A stretch of 64,000 nt of DNA from Xiheimicrobium sp033763395 (GTDB taxonomy: Bacteria; Myxococcota; Myxococcia; Myxococcales; Myxococcaceae): contig JANRKQ010000219.1 in NCBI GenBank assembly GCA_033763395.1, forward strand, positions 1 to 64,000. Reading direction: 5' to 3'. Position 1 is the stretch's first letter. Each line of letters opens with the position of its first letter. The position numbers and the translations under genes are program-made. Shown piece by piece: positions 12,801 to 19,041 of this stretch. Below the pieces are notes generated by a model. That model was not told where the DNA came from. It did no database searches and saw nothing but the letters and a program-made list of their open reading frames with translations.

Positions 12801-13049
12801 CTCGAGGGCTTCCCGCGCGTTTGGCGCATAGACGAGCGCGCGGCGAAAGAGCTCCTCGGCGCGCGGCGGAGACTTGAGCCGTTCGCGAGCCAGGTGCCCC
12901 GCGCGTGACAGCAGGTGCGCGGCCTCGTCGGGCGTCGGCACCTCGCGCGAGCGCGTCTCGTACAGGCGAATCAGATCTTCGACGCGGCCCGACTTCTCGA
13001 GGGTCGCCTCGACGTCGCCAAAGCCCTTCTCAGCAGCAGTGTCCGTCAT
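801..13049 (-). CDS. gltI: GltI (AgmK), giant cytoplasmic TPR protein of gliding motility
   Basis: A 4082-residue protein, the largest in the window. I chose ATG 13049 (MTDTAAEKGFGDVEATLEK) over a start 18 codons upstream, because the extra residues look non-coding. Almost all of it, from about residue 20 to 3650, is a solenoid of degenerate tetratricopeptide repeats with phrases such as DPAYLPAIRALKGIYE and A-x-x-x-Y-x-x-A-L helices. The last ~350 residues form a non-repetitive globular domain. There is no signal peptide or membrane segment, so a cytoplasmic location is expected. Myxococcus AgmK/GltI has a similar size (about 3800 residues) and is a scaffold of the Glt complex. It is followed by gltJ and preceded, across 239 bases, by the RGG/TPR gene. 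The exact number of repeats was not counted. Confidence 0.9.
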   Translation of the reverse strand: MTDTAAEKGFGDVEATLEKSGRVEDLIRLYETRSREVPTPDEAAHLLSRAGHLARERLKSPPRAEELFRRALVYAPNAREALEGLKAVAEGRNDFAMLSDALERLGLISSGAAAAAHYLKAGELYETKLARRDRAVLCYQLATRAAPHERAGYQKARAVLLAEGRSASVYESLERERTHLGERELLEDYVAFAEALVNNPQEHTLATKALVRALAIDGKNARAQQAQKDLGKLEYVWREKVKALKAQSLEERDRRTAARLSLQVARLFAFYEPTATAKIKEAIDRCFALWPAMPDALDLLEHVAEKSGDLRVALTIFSKLAAETRDKVAQVDLHLRIGQALLTRLDDPAGACAEFEQASRIDAGRPDAAELASEQLIGQGKLAEGVAVLERHLGALKDKTAQVALRVTLADLATRLLKDEQVARGHLEAANAVDPHNAQVAWRLLKLFVEGQELERAWPLFELGISAPQPMAERVSMCEFVSLLCEDAGDPKRAFHALSCALPLDPGRATLLTALKDAAFRANQQAELALALRRAAQVAPAAAQTGLWKTLGQLLQSLDRPAEAQEAWLEVQKRHGDDAEAVAALAAIRKQLAEEPQDPRSKLEAEARKLEASAADPGAAAAVYRKILELDADSVPTLKKLGAAAANLGQWDEVATVAERLMALADSAAERQEWRARLAQLFAERLARKDEAARLYLNLLDEGASNATVVGGLERLAAQGVRPTDIARALAPVYAKAGDFQRQVASLLVLLASAQERDEVKALLTLLADTTEKRLMDVRGAFDFRLRGLSLDPTDGAFRVEAARLSRELKAQQDLARNLVELSGKVADASPAVGMLVEAAELAKEAGAVDDAMAAYKLALQKSPASVDLLTRAAAFALEKGRLLDADQLLRSLAGQAEGDDKRGVYLQLSKVNAELNRPREAALALTEAIRLGAPELEHLPAVAGLLEQGGQMQELVQVQGRLVALYEQAGDKDRATQLSVARARIVENVLGDKAEAISRYADVLKSRPTDADAIAALENLLADQTHREAAARAVLLAYEHANDHRKQVSALHVVAESARDTLERVKALQRAADLHTMHLRQPEQAFASLAQAVRLTPEDLTLRSATRQASEDADLVDSYAEVLQELVDGGAGAAAVGLHRELAELYERKLNDQEQAVAQLHKVLSLDAKNVDALKSLQRLHRAREEWWDLVPIIERLASIEIDLAARTALEREAALLSESKLEDLDRAALNWRQVVARDVLDRDAASALDRLYTKLDRPQELAFALELRRNQEGQSPQGRELAFRLGQLRQLKLNDLRGALEVYRQILSEDASHEGARQALEQWVRSNLSEAATAMEILDPVLARSGDHQARISLREARLASATGRTERARLSSEIRAILERDLSQPEAAFMNALKAFTDGLERSEVQPELERLARDTGSYGELAEIYESTADEVDVADEKIALLRRCAEIREQLDETDEATRAWNALLGLAPQDRQALDALSKLYAKSQNARQLSQVFAQQATLASDPGERRELLVKAGEAYATAGDDEPAIDAYRSALALKRTPEVLTALDHLFGKNDRLAEQADVLAQLADETAEIEGKVQFLLRRGQLLEKESQFSNALRAFADVLQLSGAEPHAVMGLERLLQHEPTRVEAARLLEPVYRQASELKKLVEVLDVRLGVTDASRRVPLLLEIATLREAVGQKALALTTRLRSFAEAPADDEVRGELERLAADLGAFEELAAAYEDALERGAAEPLAGELWRRLAAIYGERLSRFDLAARAWTECLNRNPKDTFVLEALGQIYRRTSQFRELSVVMRRQLALEPTVVGQVNLLFDLATLAEDTLSDKALAATAYQAILERKPDDANALKLLGRLFAEMEKWPELAQVLAREVQLAEAQGQDEEARELLVRLGRLKLTRLGDPRGALNTYQEVLRRKPGHAGAVGALEEMARSDNPLKGEAASTLEPVFAQEGEHLKLVQMIEAQVAAEPQPVERAALLRKMSEVYSQQMDNAEMAFVAATRALRELPDDEKNLALCSLLYKAADARDEYTVLLGEVAPRASNDQARASLYRALAKLQAEANEPDEAVESWKQVMALAPTDGEAMEQMGKLLAAQGRVPELIDVIKRQLNVEEDTGRRVGLLFQMGVLQDEQLNDAAAALTTFRRLLELAPNDAGALARMDALCEDQQRWPELADVLARRLSLVAADERAALTFKLAVVRETRLLDKSGSIELYAELLAQNPRHPGALQRLEAMAQKEPQNQAAFEVLAKAYREGGDPVKLSALIEARVTVSPDVVERKTLLQELAQIRDAQSEPELAYLAFYRAFKEDPNDAPLRKRLEQAAAAAGSWDELAHAYEAELPRIAEPAEAALVCFTLGQLHEQRLSDAGQAVEFYERARELEPSFAPRALVSLDKLYGQLNRADKQAETLEALGTVAAEPQEKVGYFFRLGQLAMETLEKPDLAAAAFEKVLETDPKHLPSLRSLEQLYEQAQMSEKLYRALEAQRELVQGTERERVLSKMAVTSSEGLANVDHSISLYRELLSKNPRNEQAFEALNALLDRANRADELVELLLQKLSVTIDPRELVRLNERVGRVLFERLQRAEDAIAYFKAALDRDARHKGALEALRDIFEALGRRDDLVIILRRLIPLQEEASGVKAIRIRLAEIIAGSARREEALDAARRALEVEPHRLEELDRLLQVFLQLKAWPDAARVLEAKSQHFLLIEERENAAAALFQVVELWRSTANKPDLAAAPLEKILEIDPPNRQAYEQALDLYSKQGDWRAYATAMDRYLPHLVSDEEKVQSLQQLAQVQETRLGQKDVAFLQYTRALQLNASDDGVREQVERLAEETGSFEELAAVYEEVADELPRGPLAERMYLTLARVHDQKLDDPDSAEKALRKVLAFDPTNEAALERLASMFARRGSHKEYIVSLEQKLEAAPSIEARKQILREISRAWDEHLSSPDDAENALERALSLEPDAETLGVLITLQRRQGNHAAVASSLLRMRDIAATPEERSRIQVEVAQVYERDLKDDEAAVEGFRQALEFDPANLQALESLEKLYSRLDRPAELLAVYERELELTSDYRERVRLLFKSASIWEERYQNLANADACIDAALQVDPQNVQAIKTLERLRKAQGRWDELIGVVDRHINLLNNPEEKAVLCVEMGDIFHQQLKAVDRAVTAYHQALELDPRCRPAMHALGTLYERSGNWPFALDMLEREAQVLGSTPEAVELCFRAGKINEDMLIDPGSARRNYLQALEIDPAYLPAIRALKGIYEVEQDWENYEKALLEEARQTEDTQERSEAYLSVARYYEGREDRDNATKYYEEALKLVPDSLEAARPLADIYLSVENWERCEKMLDVVTAKMSQRYAAAPEDDELAKELCRRFYRLGYVCEKNARRDKALGSFEKAYQLDATNLAVLEGYGNLLVQVKRFEEALKVYQSILLHHRGDLTDLEVAEIHWTLGDLHHQLKQFDRAENQFDKALAIDPNHEPSLRSMVAIAEATQNWERAGDFRQKLLQVVEGEARFENGVALGALARDRLSDPYVAIDAYLAAHKERPAVLDVMDALYVLYRETKQGAKAAEMLERMLVTDALKGEPAKAKRVYFALGEIARDELMDIDKAVASFNAALDLDWRFIEAFTALEAMLGRNKKWKTLDDNYKRMLARFPKTEETHLARMTIWRALGDMYLNVMKAPDAAVEIYKVVAAGLPDNLEVQEQFAALAQTQAGYEQDAVDAWRRTLPTTSTPGKVASALAELAARRKDYDSAWLAAQVSSGLIGDIGAAEKEILTKLTPYAKKRETTDRSLTDRLWQQHLFHPRVRGPLADLMGILFEQAGALWKEDFARYNIVPKKHLIDVSQGAEYHLTHYRAVSKLLGMQQLALYSPFLVAQRDRIAKKTSEAPPDPMVGVEIIHTDPVGLRVGGKFFSEQGQREAWYLLGRTMALLRPELVLTARLSAERLEAVLQAAISLSVDRFRFTADLRAIDAERKLLERSLSEQARAALARVTRDYVKVATPNDLRNYLEGAELTAVRAGAFVAGEIEPVKRMVMAETGPSFRVQPRSKIRELMVFALGDDLHALRVAVGTSVEVQLRK

Positions 13050-13288
13050 GGGAGGAAGGCGGGAATGTAGCCTCCACCCCCTCGGGAACGAACGCAAAAC
13101 CACGGGAAAACACGGCGCTTTGTGTCCGGCTGGTGGTCAGCCGCGGGGCCCCTGGGAATCGCACACGGGCCAATCGAGCCGAGCCGCCGTGACGTGCGCG
13201 GCCCTGGCGTCTTCCTTCACCGTCCTCCAGCCGAAGCGCTCCGCGTACGCAGCGGCCGACGAGGCCGCCGCGCGCCGGGAGCGCTGGT

Positions 13289-15052
13289 TCAGGCTGAAGC
13301 GGTCGGCGTGACGGGCGCGGCTTCGGCTGGCGGCGGCACCATGGCCTCACCGTCGGCCTCGTCCTTCGCCTCTTCTGCGGCCGGCTTCGGCTCGGGACGC
13401 GGCAGCGCCTTCACCCGTTCGACGTTGGCCGCATCTCCAGCCTTCCCAAACAGCGCCTGCGCCTTGTCGAGCTGACCGGCCGCCTCGGCGAGCTCCGCCG
13501 CCTTCGCGAACTGGCCGAGGTGCTCGAACATCGCCGACGCCCGGTCCTTGCGGTTCGCGGCCAGGTACGCCTCGGCCGCCGCCTCGTGCTTGCCCATCGT
13601 CTCGAGCCAGCGCGCCTTCGACTGCAGGTTTCCCTCGGCCTCGGCCTTCGCCAGCGCCTCGGCGGCAAAGGCCGCGGCCTCGGCGTTCAGCTTGAGCTTC
13701 AGCATGAAGGCGTACGCCTTGGGCCCCGGCAACGGCTTGAGCAGCTCGATGGCATCGGCGCTGCGGCCAACGCCCATCAGAATGGTGGCCGCGCCCAGGC
13801 GGTCGCCGCGCTCGACGAGCTTCGTCACCTCGAGATCGCGCACGCGGTTCGCCGCCGCGAAGTCCTTCGCCTTCTCGTAGCAGCGGCGCGCGACCGACAG
13901 CTTGCCTGCGCGCTCCCAGGCCAGCGCGGCCTGGTCGAACTGCAGGGCCCGCTCGTACAGCGCCGCCACCTTCGCGAAGTCACCCTTCTGCACGTAGAGC
14001 TCCATCAGGAGCTCCCACGCCTCGGCCTTCTCGAGCTGGAGCGTCACCTCGTCGGGCGTCAGCTTCGCCGACAGCGCGGTGATGCGGGCCGAGTCCTTCG
14101 CCCTGGCGGCGTTCCGCAGCGCCGACTTGAAGTCGCCGCCAATTTCATAGAGCCGCGACGCCTCGGTGAACGACTGGTTCGCCTCGTGGAGACGTCCGGC
14201 GTCGCGCGTGCGACCCGCCTCCTCGAAGTTGCGGGCGTCGAGGGCCCAGTTGCCGGTCGCGGCGGGCGCGGGCTCGAAGCGCCGCTCCTTGTCACCGCGA
14301 GGGCCACGCTCCGGGCGGTCACGCCGCTCGGGCCGATCGCCTCGCTCACGGCGCTCCCCACGCTTGCCCGGCGATCCATCGCGGCGGTCGCCGCGACGGC
14401 CCCGATCATCGGCCACCGGAGCCTCGGGCGTCGCCAGCGCCGCGAGCTCGGACGCCGTGGGCTTGCGACCAGCCGACTCGAAGGCGGCGTTCGCGCGCTC
14501 GGTCTCGTTCGCCGCCGACCAGACGAGGCCGGTGGTGAAGAGCACGTCGCTCCACGTCGTCACCGGCGCCGCAGGCGGCTTCGGCGCTTCGGCAGGAGCA
14601 GCCTCGGCAGGCGCCGCACCCTCGGCAGGCGCGTCGGCGGGAGCCGCTTCGGCCGGCGGTGCCTCGGCCGGAGGAGCCTCGGCCGGCGCGACGTCCTTCT
14701 TCGGCTGCCGCGCGACCCGCATCAGCGTCGTGAGCAGCTTGCCCCGCGAGCCCATGTCGAGGTCGTTGAGCGACTTGAGCCGGAGCCCCTTCACGCCCTT
14801 GACGATGTCGTCGAGCGACTGCTTCTGGGCCGCGTAGTCACCCTTCGTCAGCGCCTTCTCCAACGCCGAGAGCTCGTTCACGACCCGGTAGGCCGCGCCG
14901 CCTCCACCCTTGCCGCCGCGCCGATCACCCCGGTCGCCATCGCGGCCGCCGCGTCCACGGCCCTTGCCGCCCTCGCGATCGTCGAACGAGAACCCACCAC
15001 CGCCGCGTCCCTGGGGACCAGCGCCCTTCGCCTTGTCATTGGGGCCAACCAT
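13289..15052 (-). CDS. Uncharacterised RGG-rich / TPR-like protein inside the gliding block
   Basis: A 587-residue protein of unknown function. The first ~55 residues are Gly/Arg/Asp-rich with RGG-like stretches (RGRGGRDGDRGDRRGGKGGG), a composition common in RNA-binding and phase-separating proteins. An Ala/Pro/Glu-rich spacer (about 120-165) and a second Arg/Asp/Gly/Pro-rich stretch (about 215-260) follow. From about 270 to 550 there are short helical repeats resembling TPR or Sel1 units (FTEASRLYEIGGDFKSALR, ALAWERAGKLSVARRCYEKA). No signal peptide is visible, so it is probably cytoplasmic, and the tail is acidic and Pro-rich. It lies between gltH and gltI on the same strand, so co-function with GltI is plausible but unproven. 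Confidence 0.85.
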   Translation of the reverse strand: MVGPNDKAKGAGPQGRGGGGFSFDDREGGKGRGRGGRDGDRGDRRGGKGGGGAAYRVVNELSALEKALTKGDYAAQKQSLDDIVKGVKGLRLKSLNDLDMGSRGKLLTTLMRVARQPKKDVAPAEAPPAEAPPAEAAPADAPAEGAAPAEAAPAEAPKPPAAPVTTWSDVLFTTGLVWSAANETERANAAFESAGRKPTASELAALATPEAPVADDRGRRGDRRDGSPGKRGERRERGDRPERRDRPERGPRGDKERRFEPAPAATGNWALDARNFEEAGRTRDAGRLHEANQSFTEASRLYEIGGDFKSALRNAARAKDSARITALSAKLTPDEVTLQLEKAEAWELLMELYVQKGDFAKVAALYERALQFDQAALAWERAGKLSVARRCYEKAKDFAAANRVRDLEVTKLVERGDRLGAATILMGVGRSADAIELLKPLPGPKAYAFMLKLKLNAEAAAFAAEALAKAEAEGNLQSKARWLETMGKHEAAAEAYLAANRKDRASAMFEHLGQFAKAAELAEAAGQLDKAQALFGKAGDAANVERVKALPRPEPKPAAEEAKDEADGEAMVPPPAEAAPVTPTASA

Positions 15053-15151
15053 CGTGCTCTCCCGGGCGCCGTCGGACCCGGCCTCATGCCGGGCGCGAAG
15101 CGCATGTCGTGCCGACGGGCCAGAGGCGGCGAGGTGCCGCTGCTGGCGTCG

Positions 15152-15787
15152 TCAAAAACCCGCGTAGCGCACGAAGGGGAGCACTGAAAAGCCCACAGAT
15201 TGGGTGAGGGCCATGAAGTTGAAGTTCGCGTCGAGCCCGATGCTGAAGTGGCGCAGGCGCGTGAAGTACTCGAGCCCCGGCCCCGCGAAGATGAGCACGT
15301 CGGGCGTGTTGATGAGGGTGGTTGGCTGGTACAGCATGAAGGCGGCTCCGGCGCGCGCGTAGAACCAGGTGCGCGTCACCTCCTGGCTGTCCTTCAGGCC
15401 GACGATGCGAATGCGGGCGCCGATGCCCGGGGCGATGGAGCCGTAGTCACCCGAGCGCACCGCGCCGCCCGCCATGTCCCGCACCAGGCCCGTGTAGTCG
15501 GCGCCCATGCGGTTGCTGGTGGCCAGGAAGAAGAGCGCCGGAGAGACGCGATCTCCGATGTCGTAGCCGATCTCGAGGAGCGCCGCCTGGCCGGGCGAGA
15601 AATACTGTGCGCTCCCGGTGCCGGCCGGGGGGTTGATGGTGCCCCAGAAGCCGCCCGAGACGCCGAAGAAGAAGCCGCGCTCGATCTCGTTGTAGGTGAT
15701 GGCCTTGCGGTCCTCGAGGGGCTTGCCCTGGGCGAAAGCGGCGAGGCTGGCGACGAGAGAGGCGACGAAGAGCGCGCGCGTCATCAT
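15152..15787 (-). CDS. gltH: GltH-like outer-membrane beta-barrel protein
   Basis: A 211-residue exported protein. The signal peptide is clear (MMTRALFVASLVASLAAFAQ, cleavage after AFA). The mature part is rich in alternating amphipathic strands (GFFFGVSGGFWGTI, TWFYARAGAAFMLYQ, LEYFTRLRHFSIGLD) and ends in Phe, as outer-membrane barrels do. In Myxococcus, GltH is one of three predicted barrel proteins of the Glt complex and anchors the machine in the outer membrane. The gene lies between gltG and gltI in the expected order. The related family name CglE is also used for small barrels of this kind, so the exact orthologue is assigned by position. A second ATG one codon downstream is an equally possible start. 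Confidence 0.72.
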   Translation of the reverse strand: MMTRALFVASLVASLAAFAQGKPLEDRKAITYNEIERGFFFGVSGGFWGTINPPAGTGSAQYFSPGQAALLEIGYDIGDRVSPALFFLATSNRMGADYTGLVRDMAGGAVRSGDYGSIAPGIGARIRIVGLKDSQEVTRTWFYARAGAAFMLYQPTTLINTPDVLIFAGPGLEYFTRLRHFSIGLDANFNFMALTQSVGFSVLPFVRYAGF

Positions 15788-15829
15788 GAGCGCGGCACCC
15801 TACTCCACCTCACGGGGGATGGAAGGCGT

Positions 15830-16234
15830 TCACGCGGCGCGCGCGCAGGCCCCATCGATGAAGGCCCACAGCCGCTCGATCTCACCCGAGGGGTCGGCCG
15901 CCAGCCGGCGCGCAGAGAGGCGCAGACACGGCCCCGCCGCAGCCGCTTCACCTCGAACGTCATCGTCTTCCACCACCACGAAGCAGGCCTGGCTCAGCCG
16001 CGCGCTCACTTGCGCGGCGTGCGAGACGGCCCACTCCGACAGCCACACCCCGGGGACCCGGGAACGCTCCAGCAGCTCGACGCACGCCTCGCCCTCGATG
16101 GGCAGGTGGCTGACGAACCAGCGGCACCTCGTGGCGAGCGCCCGTCGCAGACACCGCAGGGCGAACGTGCTCCCCGTGACGAAGACGGGCCCACCTGGCG
16201 CGATGGCGTCACTCACGGGCACAGTGACGTGCAC
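15830..16234 (-). CDS. Small protein of unknown function between gltG and gltH
   Basis: A 134-residue reading frame that fills most of the 528-base space between gltG and gltH. I favour it as real because its composition is protein-like (VFVTGSTFALRCLRRAL, ACFVVVEDDDV, ERLWAFIDGA) and codon usage matches the neighbours. GTG 16234 is the longest start; two further in-frame GTG codons lie within the next ten codons, so the N-terminus is uncertain. No signal peptide, membrane segment or known motif was recognised. An alternation of short hydrophobic strands with helices suggests a small alpha/beta fold. Same strand as the gliding genes. Confidence 0.55.
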   Translation of the reverse strand: MHVTVPVSDAIAPGGPVFVTGSTFALRCLRRALATRCRWFVSHLPIEGEACVELLERSRVPGVWLSEWAVSHAAQVSARLSQACFVVVEDDDVRGEAAAAGPCLRLSARRLAADPSGEIERLWAFIDGACARAA

Positions 16235-16315
16235 AGCAAAGACGACGCCACCACCGAAGACCCGCGACTTCCGGGCTCTGGCGGTGGCGGCACCGTCAAC
16301 GCGCTGACGCCGAGG

Positions 16316-18232
16316 TCACTGCCCCGACTGCTTGAAGATGAACGGGTACGTCACGACCACCACGCCACCGCCCTTGGGCTTGGGGAAGATCCACGTGCGC
16401 ACGCGGCCGGCGATGCACGACTCGAGCTCGGCGTTGCCCACCGTCGTCTGTGCCACGTTGGAGCTCGCCACCGAGCCCGCCGCCGAGATGACGAACTTGA
16501 TGGCGACCTTGCCCTCGAGCTTCGGGAAGCGGTTGAGCTGGCTCTCGTAGCAGTACCGAATCTGCCCGCGGTTGGCGTGAATCACCTTGCGGATGAGCTC
16601 CTTGTCGAGCGAGCCCATGACGGTCGGCTCGGACGAGGTGATGCCGATGTCGACGTCCTTCTTGCCGCCCAGCACGCCCACGCCAGAGCCGTACCCGCCG
16701 GTGCCACCGCCGCGACCACGGGTGCCGATGCCGCCGATGCCGATGGTGTCTCCGAGGCCGCCGCCGCCCGAGCCCGAGCCGCGCAGCCCCAGGCCGCCGA
16801 GGCCAGCCGCATCGCCGGGCGCCGCGCCGAACATGTTGCCCATGGCGGCCTTCAGCTCACCGCCGAGGCCCTGGTGCCCGAAGATGGTGCTGACGCCGCC
16901 GCCGCTGTTGCCGAAGACCTTCGCCATCAGGAGGCGGGCCTGATCTTTGTTGTTGGGGTCGCCCTTGGGCGCCGCGTGGGCCGAGCGCTTCGGGGCGTTC
17001 TTCGCGCCCATCTGCCCCTCGTCACCCTTGCGCTTGGCGGCGATCTCACCCGAGTCCTTCTTCTTCTCGTACTTCTCGAGGATCGGGTTCTTCTGGTTCT
17101 CCGGCGGCTTGATGAGCAGCTTGGCGATGCGCGCCTGGTTGTCGCTCAGGTCGTCGGCGAACTCGTCGCCCTCGGCGTTGAGGTTCGCGGCGCTGATGAC
17201 GAAGAGCGCGGCGATGAAGAACGCGACGAGGAAGATGTTGAGGACGGTGAAGTCGACGGACTCGGAGAAGGGAACGAAGACCGCCTTCGGCACCGGTTGG
17301 TAGAACAGCTCGAGGGTGATGCCGCCGAGGTCGACCCAGGCGAAGTCATCGCTGCCCACCTTGAGCGACACTGCGTCACCGTCGGCCTGCGCCAGCCCCT
17401 TCTTCTTCGCTTCGGCGAGCGAGAGCACCTCGTCACCGAACTTGCGGTGCAGCTCGCCCTCCATCTTCGAGGTGAACCGCAGCTGCGCGCCGTCTTTCCC
17501 GAAGCGCACGACCTCGAAGACCGGGCCCGTGATGTCGCCCATCTCGAAGTTCACGCCGGGGGCGGAGCCGACCGTGAAGGCCCGCTCCTGGCCGGGCGAG
17601 AGGAAGTACTCGCCGACGATCTGATCGCCCCAGAGGAACCGCAGCTCGAGCCCGAGCGGACCCGAGCCCTTGCGACGGCGGGGGCGCATGCGCGGGCTGA
17701 TGCGCGCGTCAGAGAGCTCTTCGGGCGGTGCGGGCGGCGGCTGCCAGGCCTTCGCAACGGGCGCTTGAACGGCCACGGGCTGCGGCGCCGCGACCTGCAC
17801 GACCGGAGCGGCGACCTGGACGACCGGAGCCGGAGCCTGCACGACGACCGGCGGGGGCGCTGGCACCGTCGCCACCACCGGCTGGGTGGCATCGGCGACA
17901 GGCGCGATGGTGGGCGCCACCGAAGGCGCCGCGCCGGCCTTCTCGACGCGAATGGTGGTGGCGCCGACCGTGATGGCGTCGCCGAACGCGAGCGAGCTCT
18001 TCATCACCCGCTTGCCGTTGAGCATCGTGCCCTCGACGGTGCCCATGTCGGTGACCGACAGGGTGCCGTCGGGAGAGACGTCGATGACGGCGTGAATGCG
18101 CGCGACCTTCTCGTCATCGATGGTGAGGTGCGCCGACGCAAGGCGACCGATCTTGATGAGATCGCGGTCGAAGTCCTTCGTCGAGATGAGCTGTTCGCCC
18201 TTGAATACCTTGAGCGTCAACGGGACGGGCAC
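16316..18232 (-). CDS. gltG: GltG (PglI), FHA and TonB-domain gliding motility protein
   Basis: A 638-residue inner-membrane protein. Residues ~20-100 form an FHA domain (KIGRLASAHLTIDDEKVARI, then DMGTVEGTMLNGKRV), which normally binds phosphothreonine peptides in the cytoplasm. A Pro/Val/Ala-rich linker and a second beta-rich region follow. One membrane helix sits near residue 320 (FTVLNIFLVAFFIAALFVIS). The periplasmic part has a Gly-rich stretch (about 470-520) and ends in an AgmX/PglI-type TonB C-terminal domain (GQIRYCYESQLNRFPKLEGK). This architecture links the cytoplasmic motor side to the outer membrane and is characteristic of GltG. It lies 85 bases downstream of the small gltF-like pair. 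The ATG at 18232 leaves a sensible 20-residue lead to the FHA domain. Confidence 0.88.
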   Translation of the reverse strand: MPVPLTLKVFKGEQLISTKDFDRDLIKIGRLASAHLTIDDEKVARIHAVIDVSPDGTLSVTDMGTVEGTMLNGKRVMKSSLAFGDAITVGATTIRVEKAGAAPSVAPTIAPVADATQPVVATVPAPPPVVVQAPAPVVQVAAPVVQVAAPQPVAVQAPVAKAWQPPPAPPEELSDARISPRMRPRRRKGSGPLGLELRFLWGDQIVGEYFLSPGQERAFTVGSAPGVNFEMGDITGPVFEVVRFGKDGAQLRFTSKMEGELHRKFGDEVLSLAEAKKKGLAQADGDAVSLKVGSDDFAWVDLGGITLELFYQPVPKAVFVPFSESVDFTVLNIFLVAFFIAALFVISAANLNAEGDEFADDLSDNQARIAKLLIKPPENQKNPILEKYEKKKDSGEIAAKRKGDEGQMGAKNAPKRSAHAAPKGDPNNKDQARLLMAKVFGNSGGGVSTIFGHQGLGGELKAAMGNMFGAAPGDAAGLGGLGLRGSGSGGGGLGDTIGIGGIGTRGRGGGTGGYGSGVGVLGGKKDVDIGITSSEPTVMGSLDKELIRKVIHANRGQIRYCYESQLNRFPKLEGKVAIKFVISAAGSVASSNVAQTTVGNAELESCIAGRVRTWIFPKPKGGGVVVVTYPFIFKQSGQ

Positions 18233-18317
18233 GAGTGCCTCCAGGGAAACTGCGGTTCAGGTGACGAGCGCCGACGCAGGCCTTCGACAGCGGCCCGGTC
18301 GATGGGTTCCGGGGGCT

Positions 18318-18575
18318 TCAGAGTTCGCCCACCGACTGCATCACCTTGTCTTTGAACTCCTCACGGATCTTGATGAGGTTCGAGTGCTTCACCTTCTTGC
18401 GCGCCTCGACGTACTCGCCGTCGGGCTTGGTGAGGTCGCCCTCGATGGTGTCGTCTTCGAAGCTGTACTCCGTCTGCTTCTTGTAACTGACGTTGTCGCC
18501 GCCCTTCTTGTCCTGGGCGAGCGCGCTGGCCGCGAACGAAATCGCGACGATGACGAGCCACAGTTGCTTCGACAT
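18318..18575 (-). CDS. Small exported GltF-like protein, copy 2
   Basis: An 85-residue protein starting at ATG 18575 (MSKQLWLVIVAISFAASALA), with a signal peptide cleaved before QDKKGG. The longer open frame upstream is rejected because it is Arg/Pro-rich and untranslated-looking. The mature part is highly charged and ends in HSNLIKIREEFKDKVMQSVGEL-like sequence. This tail matches the end of the next small protein upstream (LIRLRASFANELANSVDAL), and both are 85 residues, so the two genes look like an ancient tandem duplication. In Myxococcus the slot between gltE and gltG is occupied by gltF; which copy corresponds to it is unclear. Predicted periplasmic. Confidence 0.72.
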   Translation of the reverse strand: MSKQLWLVIVAISFAASALAQDKKGGDNVSYKKQTEYSFEDDTIEGDLTKPDGEYVEARKKVKHSNLIKIREEFKDKVMQSVGEL

Positions 18576-18712
18576 GAGACCTCCAGACACCCTTTGAACG
18601 ACACTCACCCTAGCACTGTCGAGGTGTCCGCCAACCTCCCGCATGGGTTTCGTGCATCCCACAGGGTGAGAGCGGGTGTGCACCGCGGTGGGCAGGTTCG
18701 ATGGCACTGGAT

Positions 18713-18970
18713 TCAGAGCGCGTCGACCGAGTTGGCGAGCTCGTTCGCGAACGATGCGCGCAGGCGAATGAGGTTCTTGAACCGGCTCTTCTCGGGCACC
18801 ACGTTCCACTCCGAGAACGGCGCCACCCGGCCACCCTGAATGGCCTGGCCACCGGTGAAGTCATGGTCCTGCACGGGCGGCCGCTGGCGCTTCGGTTCCA
18901 CCCGTGGCTCCGGTTGAGCCACGGCGACGAGGGCAGACAGCGAAACGACAAGCGCGACGAGACGAGACAT
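18713..18970 (-). CDS. gltF: Small exported GltF-like protein, copy 1
   Basis: An 85-residue exported protein starting at ATG 18970. The signal peptide MSRLVALVVSLSALVAVA is followed by QPEPRVEP and a short Pro/Arg/Gln-rich region. The C-terminal helix NLIRLRASFANELANSVDAL is shared with the 85-residue protein encoded 138 bases downstream. It lies 71 bases after gltE, in the position of gltF in the Myxococcus G1 cluster, where GltF is a small periplasmic member of the Glt complex. The symbol is given by synteny, not by recognised sequence motifs. Confidence 0.62.
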   Translation of the reverse strand: MSRLVALVVSLSALVAVAQPEPRVEPKRQRPPVQDHDFTGGQAIQGGRVAPFSEWNVVPEKSRFKNLIRLRASFANELANSVDAL

Positions 18971-19041
18971 GGCGGGGCTCCGGCGAAGGGTGAACGACCG
19001 CTCGTCAGACGCCCCGCTGGGGCCGTGCCGTTCCGTCGCGC

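Noticed and set aside
801..12908. Long open frames on the plus strand opposite gltI (for example 2061-6059 and 8160-12908)
   Set aside because: They are Arg/Leu/Glu-rich mirror frames of a high-GC repetitive gene, without homology or start signals.
13105..13215. tRNA-like stretch upstream of gltI (a GCGATTCCC-type T-loop and GNRTR-style translation on the plus strand)
   Set aside because: No seven-pair acceptor stem, D-arm or paired T-stem could be built around it, so it is not a tRNA.
16235..16315. Possible terminator between the small unknown gene and gltG
   Set aside because: Pairing is poor and no T-run follows.
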